From: a virus
IMG/VR virus record: IMGVR_UViG_3300011126_000007
Span: 1 to 21,840 of that record
Length of the DNA stretch: 21,840 nt
Reading direction: 5' to 3' (one strand)
In this document: positions 21,758 to 21,840 of the stretch, piece by piece
How positions within the stretch are numbered: the stretch's first letter is position 1
How the letters are laid out: every line of letters begins with the position of its first letter
Made by a program: the position numbers and the translations under genes
The notes under the pieces: model-generated
Databases searched by the model: none
What the model was told of the DNA's origin: nothing
Seen by the model: only the letters and a program-made list of their open reading frames with translations

Positions 21758-21840
21758 TCAAACGCCCCGCAATGGGTTTACAAGTTTTTCGGCTTCGGCG
21801 ATATAGTATTCGAAATTGATATCGTCGCGCCGGGCGTCGT
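21758..21840 (-). CDS. Minus-strand gene, 3' partial end only
   Basis: Reading leftward from the window edge, the frame encodes DARRDDINFEYYIAEAEKLV, then NPLRGV and TGA (21760-21758). Only 26 residues are visible. Acidic/amphipathic helix character, and the TGA-T-ATG arrangement with the next gene, indicate a real coding end in a minus-strand operon. The function cannot be told. Confidence 0.5.
   Translation of the reverse strand, partial: DARRDDINFEYYIAEAEKLVNPLRGV

Noticed and set aside
1-21840. tRNA genes, CRISPR arrays, insertion sequences, attachment sites
   Set aside because: I saw no cloverleaf, regularly spaced repeats, transposase motif or long terminal repeats; small ones could still be missed by eye.

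Overview
The window is the late (virion and lysis) region of a tailed, contractile-tail bacteriophage or prophage. Its head genes are lambda-like and its tail and baseplate genes are Mu-like. The host is inferred to be a Gram-negative bacterium, because the lysis cassette ends in an Rz-type spanin with an Rz1-type lipoprotein embedded in another frame. Spanins are only needed where there is an outer membrane. Moderate GC, Shine-Dalgarno starts and marine-phage-like accessory proteins suggest a marine gammaproteobacterial host, but this is only an inference. No integrase, repressor, terminase, tRNA, CRISPR or insertion sequence is visible.

Head module (1-4612, + strand): the 3' part of a lambda-family portal protein, an unrecognised 268-residue-class protein, an S49 (ClpP-like) prohead protease with a probable internally started scaffold, a gpD-like decoration protein and a gpE-like major capsid protein. 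It closes with a strong intrinsic terminator (4621-4654).

Neck and tail module (4678-13188): a FI-like DNA-packaging/head-completion protein, a putative FII-like connector, a tail terminator candidate, contractile sheath, tail tube, a tail assembly chaperone with a frameshift extension, the tape measure, a gpN-like protein and a baseplate hub with an N-terminal LysM domain.

Baseplate and fibre module (13211-19375): three accessory genes sit between the hub and spike genes, which are adjacent in Mu. One of the three has a complete trypsin-like catalytic triad. Then come the spike (HxH tip), the gp46-, gp47- (baseplate J) and gp48-like wedge proteins and a tail fibre.

Lysis module (19375-21386): a small membrane-anchored protein with a phospholipase A2 active-site signature, a GH108-type endolysin, a coiled-coil single-TM protein, a two-TM holin candidate, and Rz/Rz1. 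A bidirectional terminator (21387-21412) separates this from convergent minus-strand genes at the right edge. Nearly all late genes abut or overlap by a few bases, which implies long co-transcribed units with translational coupling.

The most interesting items are the virion-cluster serine protease, the PLA2-like protein beside the endolysin, the non-canonical frameshift site in the chaperone gene, and a 10-nt perfect extended Shine-Dalgarno sequence in front of a four-codon minigene between the convergent operons.
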